A stretch of DNA of 64,000 nt from Amoeboaphelidium protococcarum (lineage: Eukaryota; Aphelidiomycota; Aphelidea): contig JALECJ010000256.1 of the NCBI GenBank assembly GCA_023515745.1, positions 2,728,001 through 2,792,000 of the forward strand. The letters run 5' to 3'. Shown here piece after piece: positions 59,413 through 64,000 of the stretch; the first letter of the stretch is position 1; every line of letters begins with the position of its first letter. Below the pieces are notes generated by a model. It saw nothing but the letters and a program-made list of their open reading frames with translations. It searched no databases and was not told the DNA's origin. The position numbers and the translations under genes were made by a program.

Positions 59413-60930
59413 TCATAGTTCCCATACTTTGATCACACAATCATTACCAGCACTGAGGAGTTTCGAACCGCGGAGAGCGACAGTGTTTACGCGCGTCAAG
59501 TGTCCTTAAAGCTAGTGTCTTTAATGTGAACCGATAGATGTTGTAAAATTACTAATAACATCTACAGCACAGCCATCTCCAGCAGCCACAAGTCTTTGCG
59601 TGGCAGCACATACAGAAAAGTCCAAGAAGCCTTCTTTAGAATCAGAGCTATGAGTTGCAAGAGGATCCAGAGAATCTTAGCTGAGGCGACGTAAATCTTG
59701 AACCTTGATCGTCCCATCCAAAGATGAAGATATGAGTAAATGATCCAATTATTGAACTTTAGTCACTGGCATGGTGTGAGCACTAATATCAATTGATTAA
59801 CGATGAGAAGAGTCTAAACATCTTACATCAAATATCCGAACATGACCATCATGACTACCGCACACCAAAGTACCGTCCGTATTGAACAAAATCGAATTCA
59901 CACCTTGATACTAGAATGCCAAATCAGAATTATCAAAGGCCATAGCTTTCTTTGAGAGTAGTTATAATCCTACGCCATCAGATAGTGCGGAATTGTTATT
60001 AATCTAATAATGAGAATCATACGGACTATACACAGTGTTATGCAGTATCGGGTCATGCTCAGACTGGAGATGAATTGAAGATTTGACAGAGCCAGACTCG
60101 AGATCATAAACTTTGATCAGATTATCTGCACCACCTGAAAGTAAAAGATTATTCTACCGGCACACATCGACACATTGCACTGAACCCAGCTGTCTATCAA
60201 AGACGTGAATAAGATTATCCTACCGAAGTTTAAGAGACGTAGATTTACCACTTTAAAATACGGGTAGTCGCCACATCTTCAACAGACAATCATCTCCGCC
60301 ACTAAAGAAAATGTCTCCGCTCATTTTAATACACCTGATGGAGGAATCATGAGCCTAAATTTTACGAATACAATTAAATGAAGCCAAATCGTATACGCGC
60401 AGTTCACCATCTTCACCTCCGGATACCATTAAACCTTGAGAATCTTCAAAATCTAGTTGATTGATAGGCCGGCGATGTCCAGATAGAGTCTTTATACAAG
60501 TACTAGAATAGTAACTCTTTGTCGGGCCAAGATGATGGCGGTGCTAGCCGGAGGTGTGATCTACAGACTCTAATGATGCATCCGCAGACGTGATACTTTA
60601 CACAGATTACTCCTGAATAGCATTCATATCAATACTGCACTGAGACCCGTAATCTGCACGGTCAACCACCTGGTGCAACTATTTCTATGCATCCAAAAGC
60701 TAAAATTACAACGTTGATATCTTGGAAGACAGAAATGCAATCTTATCCTTCAACAGCTCAGCCTTCATTTCATCTTTACTGTAATGGGAGGCGTAAGAAT
60801 CTTGATAGTCAAGTGATCCACCATCATTATCGTCCATCTCTACAGGCATATATTCAGGATACATGTGCTAGAATTCAGAATACAAAGTGTGCGATGAGAT
60901 CGAGGCATTGTCGCCACTTTTAGAGTCCAT
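59413..60930 (-). CDS. WD40-repeat protein with N-terminal coiled coil
   Basis: Single exon of 505 residues. A disordered acidic start precedes a coiled coil (EMKAELLKDKIAFLSSKISTLQFQLLDAQ) and a linker. About seven WD repeats run from residue ~165 (TLSGHRRPINQLDFEDSQGLMVSGGEDGELRVYDL through KLLSAGNDCVIKVWEL). A coiled coil followed by a C-terminal propeller is the layout of ATG16-like and several other scaffold proteins. No decisive motif was found, so the family is left open. Gln at TAA/TAG is frequent. Confidence 0.75.
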
Positions 60931-61133
60931 TATATCAGTTTAATTACGGTAATCCCGCGCACCACCTGTAGAAAGGAGTGTACTTTATGAGCTATTCAAA
61001 GAATTACTCTTATCCCGGCGCATTTAAGAATACTCTTACAGGTTTGATTAATGTTACATTGGCATTGGCAGTACTACAAAAAACAATAGGAAAGGGATTT
61101 CTCTCTACTTCTTTCATAAACAAAACTAGTCAC

Positions 61134-61150
61134 GCGCGCGTTCCGCGCGC
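61134..61150. repeat. GC-rich hairpin near the Helitron-like end
   Basis: GCGCGCG-TTC-CGCGCGC, a perfect 7-bp stem with a 3-base loop, unusual in AT-rich intergenic DNA. It stands 4 bases from CTAG on the minus strand. Confidence 0.8.
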
Positions 61151-61215
61151 TTTGAATTACAATGGCAAAATATGATTTGAGAATGGTTGTTTTATAAGTA
61201 TAGGAGTTTATTTCA

Positions 61216-61788
61216 TCAAGTAGTAAAAGTTCGTATTACATCTTGGTAGACTATGTTCTTTGGTGCATCTTCATAACAGACCGTCACATCGTTAGAGGAT
61301 CTAACTCTGGAGAATGCCACATAGAGTTATCCATGTGCAAATACCTATTGTTATAGGTAGATACCACACTTGGCTAAAGTCTAACCTTGAGCCTTATTAA
61401 TAGTGGCTGCAAAGGCTAGCCGGACTGGGAATTGGTGACAGACAAACTCAACATTCTCAAATTCAGACACAGTTATACCTATTTTTGGTATGCTTACTAT
61501 GTCGTCCGTTCGAGACCCGTTGATTATTTAACATTTGATAGAATTTCTATTCAAAGTTAAAACTTTTAGCATAGTACCATTCACCAGCCCGGCATCTATG
61601 TTTAAGTTGCGTATCAACATAACTGATACGCCAACTTTCAACATTAATTTAGCCTGAGGAATCCCAGAGTAATCAAGAGCATTGAGCACTTCTGGATCAA
61701 TATTCAGCGGATTATTGCCAATTATTGAATCTACAGCGTTATACTAATGTTTTGAAACAACTAAACCGTATTTCGCTATAGTGTACAT
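61216..61788 (-). CDS. PIF1/Helitron helicase, C-terminal fragment
   Basis: An open frame of 190 residues that contains only the last third of a PIF1-type helicase. Motifs are LKVGVSVMLIRNLNIDAGLVNGTML, FPVRLAFAATINKAQGQTL (motif V region) and HGQLYVAFSRVRS (motif VI with the arginine finger). Walker A and B are missing, and a TGA lies just upstream of the ATG, so it cannot be a working helicase by itself. The FPVRLAFAxTINKxQGQT wording is typical of Helitron RepHel. It is probably a 5'-truncated element. Confidence 0.8.
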
Positions 61789-61874
61789 TGTTAAATCATT
61801 CCAACATTATATTCATTTCAATTTCAATTCATTAATCACTATCAACCTTGAAGTGCCCAAATTTAACAATGTCA

Positions 61875-62669
61875 TCATTTTTTACGTGAACGCTTAGACA
61901 CGCGCGTAGTCTCGGTAGATGATTAGCCATCAACGGGAGCCTGATTCTCAACCTCAGGCTCATTAGTATTGGCATTAACGACTGGAGCATCAGTGGATTA
62001 GCTGCTTGATTGGGCGCTACTATTATTGAATAACCAAGATGTAGAATCGTCGGATTATAATGAGCCAAGACGTTCAAAGTTACTCTCAGACGCAAGTTTA
62101 CTTGTCAATACTAATCCTAATGAGCAGTAAGATAAAACAATAGTATCTTTGCCAAGTGATACTAATTACCCACTAACATGTAGCGTACGGTCAGGCTTGA
62201 TAATGTTTTTTTACAGCAGCGTTGAATAACGTCTTGGGTTGAACTAACAATCAAACTTAATGTCCATGCCACCATAGAGAGAAGCTTTTAACACGACATT
62301 CCCTGCAGACACTGATACAATAGTTGATAGCGTTATAATAGAAGCCTTCGGAATGTAATCACCTGGCTAATATTTTGCGCGAGGATACATCTGCTGCGCC
62401 ACCACCGTTAAAACACCATTGACACATTCCAATTCACCAATAACTTAGTATAGAATTCCTACCTCAGGTTTTACCAAACCTTGGCTCGAAATGTCTTCAT
62501 AGTCAGATGACGGCCACACTGACACTTGTAAACTTGCATCAGAAGCGGTTTACGTAAATGTCTTGCATTGCAGTATGAGCGGATAGCCTTGCGCGTACGC
62601 AGAATTCGACCTGCCTGTTTCAGTCTTTTGGATACTAATTACGCCTACGACACCTACAAATAAATTCAT
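61875..62669 (-). CDS. uncharacterised protein, possible ssDNA-binding OB-fold
   Basis: Single exon of 264 residues, 86 bp upstream of the PIF1 fragment in the same orientation. Beta-rich segments (LFVGVVGVISIQKTE, ASLQVSVWPSSDYEDI, VGILYQVIGELECVNGVLTVVA, LHVSGQLVSLGKDTIVL) resemble tandem OB folds, the type of ssDNA-binding protein carried by some Helitrons and viruses. The C-terminus is an acidic, Ser/Thr-rich tail ending in KRSRKK. A TATA-like TATATAAA lies about 95 bp upstream. The OB assignment is an impression from strand pattern and needs a profile search. Confidence 0.5.
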
Positions 62670-63275
62670 TTTCTTTTACTAATTAAGATAGCTATTGATT
62701 TTAACATAAAACAATAATAATTTGAAATTGAAAAAAGAAACAGAACTCAAGTAACAACTTTATATAGTGTACACGCAATTCGCTCTTATGCTATAGCACT
62801 TACTTCGCATGATTGGCGCAACTTAACGATATTTAACGGCAACCAATCATGTTTTCACACGATATTGTTTGATACTATTCTTGGTCACACAGCTACTGTT
62901 ACTATATATAAGTGCGACCCCTATTTATAAAAGCAACAAGTTGTGAATTATATTGAAGACACAAAGCGGAAATGATGAATCGCCGCGTGGAATTTGATTC
63001 ACCTAAATGAATTAAAATCGGATTTTTGATCACAAGATTGAGATTCAACACGTTTAAATATAGGCGTCTCTATAATGGACAGTACACAGTTCATTTTCTA
63101 GACGTGTCTCAGTACTTCATATCAGTGATGATGTCCAATAGAATTACAATCTTTGCCAGAAATAGAATCGATTCAGCTTAAAATAGTATCGACTGATCGA
63201 TAGAACCGGACAAATTTACTGTACTAGCTTTCTACTTGCTTATTCACAAAAAGTATATACCTAAAAAATCTCAAA
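62670..63275. other. intergenic region between divergent genes
   Basis: About 600 bp. It has a TATA-like element for the minus-strand gene near 62760 and a second TATATATAAG near 62904. No gene, tRNA or repeat could be supported. A Helitron 5' end could lie here but was not identified. Confidence 0.35.
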
Positions 63276-63728
63276 ATGACGTTACCACTAGAAATAATTC
63301 AGTAGATTTCATTGCAGGCCGTAAGTAATGCAGATTACGCGTAAATGAGTTTGACATGCAGCGCAATGCGCCGTTATCTACAATCACCGCTGAGATTGAA
63401 ACAATTCATGATGGAAAAGTTTGACGGCGACTACGCGTTTGCACTGCTATATGTGATTTAACGATATAATACTCATAATACATTTAAATTGATTTTTGAG
63501 TAGTTGTGTATGGATCTGAATGGTGTAAACTGCAAGACGTTGGATGGCACGTTGTTAAGATCTTGTCTAAGTGTCGAAAAGCCTGTTAAAGCTCGGCTGT
63601 TGTTACTCCGTGCGATTCATCGGGTGAATGCATAGTGCAATGATGACACTGTCAGTAACAATTTAGATATAGAGCAGTTATCCAGTTGGTCGGGACTATG
63701 CTTATACAATTAAAATGCTCATGTATGA
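63276..63728 (+). CDS. F-box-like protein
   Basis: Single exon of 150 residues. The first 45 residues (LPLEIIQQISLQAVSNADYAQMSLTCSAMRRYL) match the F-box pattern LPxEIxxxIxxxxxxxDxxxxxxxCxxxRxxx, with helical sequence after it. No substrate-binding repeats follow. F-box proteins link substrates to SCF ubiquitin ligases. It might be a truncated or minimal member. Two ACGCGT sites fall inside it. Confidence 0.5.
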
Positions 63729-63800
63729 TTATACCCAAGAGTTATAAAACTGTCATTTACTTCATATATAATCATTTCAAACCATATTTCATTTCATCTT

Positions 63801-64000
63801 TCAGGCATTCGAAGACTTTGGATCGAACACGCCGTGAAAATTGTAGTTCATAACTGTCCCTAACCAAGCACGCGCAACTTCAGTCATGGATTTCGCATCC
63901 AAAATAATTAGGTAACTTTCTGCTTTCTCATGATCCAAAATTACACTTAGAATTACGCCATCATCTTCACTATCGCCTTCAGGATTAGCAATAAAGATTG
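63801..64000 (-). CDS. carotenoid cleavage oxygenase, C-terminal part (gene runs off the window)
   Basis: Only the last 65 codons are visible, ending at TGA (63801). They read DDGVILSVILD, YLIILDAKSMTEVARAWLG and NFHGVFDP, the C-terminal blades of the RPE65/BCO/CCD family. The His of FHGVF is the fourth iron-binding His. These enzymes split carotenoids or related polyenes with non-haem Fe(II). The 5' part lies outside the window, so the exact subfamily cannot be judged. Confidence 0.85.
   Translation of the reverse strand, partial: IFIANPEGDSEDDGVILSVILDHEKAESYLIILDAKSMTEVARAWLGTVMNYNFHGVFDPKSSNA

Larger units (their letters stand above)
61126..61788 (-). mobile_element. Helitron-like 3' terminus with PIF1 helicase remnant
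   Basis: On the minus strand a truncated Rep/PIF1-type helicase tail ends at 61216. About 65 bp beyond it lies a GC-only hairpin (7-bp arms, 61134-61140 and 61144-61150), then GTGA, then CTAG followed by T. Hairpin plus CTRR followed by a host T is the canonical Helitron 3' end, which puts the terminus at 61126. The 5' end was not located, and the ssDNA-binding-like ORF at 61875-62669 may also belong to it. No Rep nuclease domain is present in the window. Confidence 0.45.

Noticed and set aside
60978-61175. Short plus-strand ORF between the WD40 gene and the Helitron-like end
   Set aside because: Only 65 codons, running through the GC hairpin. No family or signal supports it.

Overview
This is nuclear DNA from a gene-dense eukaryote that reads TAA and TAG as glutamine and uses only TGA as stop. 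The code can be read directly. Conserved proteins such as uL3/RPL3, eS10/RPS10, SBDS, MMAA, PPIP5K, the dicarboxylate carrier and Rpt3 run through in-frame TAA/TAG at positions where relatives have Gln, and all end at TGA. Introns are few and short (about 49-110 nt), start GTAAG/GTATG and nearly always end TGTAG. Gene content points to an aerobic opisthokont: a two-bromodomain BET protein with ET domain, TBL1/Sif2, TFG, a WASH-complex subunit, complex I NDUFB10, and a copia element with an HVDD reverse transcriptase. Aphelids (fungal relatives) with a Gln-reassigned code would fit. That assignment is inference and was not tested.

Layout. 1-5.8 kb: GNAT acetyltransferase, ABHD1/3-type hydrolase, eS10, MMAA and WDR4/Trm82. 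5.8-13.7 kb: a TFIIIC90-like protein, a TFG-like protein with a glutamine-rich tail, an unknown protein, SBDS, ALG1 and a WASHC3-like protein. 13.9-19.6 kb: a membrane-anchored subtilase, a BET protein and an unknown coiled-coil protein. 20-24.1 kb: an oxysterol-binding protein, two oppositely oriented tRNA-Ala(UGC) genes and several poorly resolved small loci. 24.4-33.5 kb: PPIP5K/Vip1, TRAPPC5, prefoldin 6, an unknown basic protein, NDUFB10, TBL1 and an unknown leucine-rich protein. 33.6-42.5 kb: uL3, MGST3, Rpt3, a GIY-YIG protein, a coiled-coil protein and RFC1.

42.6-47.1 kb holds an apparently intact Ty1/copia retrotransposon on the minus strand: identical 170-bp LTRs, a 5-bp target duplication and one 1369-codon gag-pol frame that uses the host code. 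47.1-61 kb: CutA1, a histidine phosphatase, the mitochondrial dicarboxylate carrier, a degenerate cyclophilin-40-like protein, a DNAJC12 homologue, PDAT, two tandem J-domain paralogues, a Crinkler/RHS-like P-loop protein and a WD40 protein. 61.1-62.7 kb resembles the 3' part of a Helitron: a PIF1 helicase C-terminal fragment with a GC hairpin and CTAG end, next to an unrecognised, possibly OB-fold, gene. The window ends with an F-box-like protein and the 3' end of a carotenoid oxygenase gene.

Most genes are housekeeping genes on both strands with short spacers and no operon-like grouping. Exon coordinates were derived by hand from splice motifs and frame continuity, so single-base errors at exon edges are possible.
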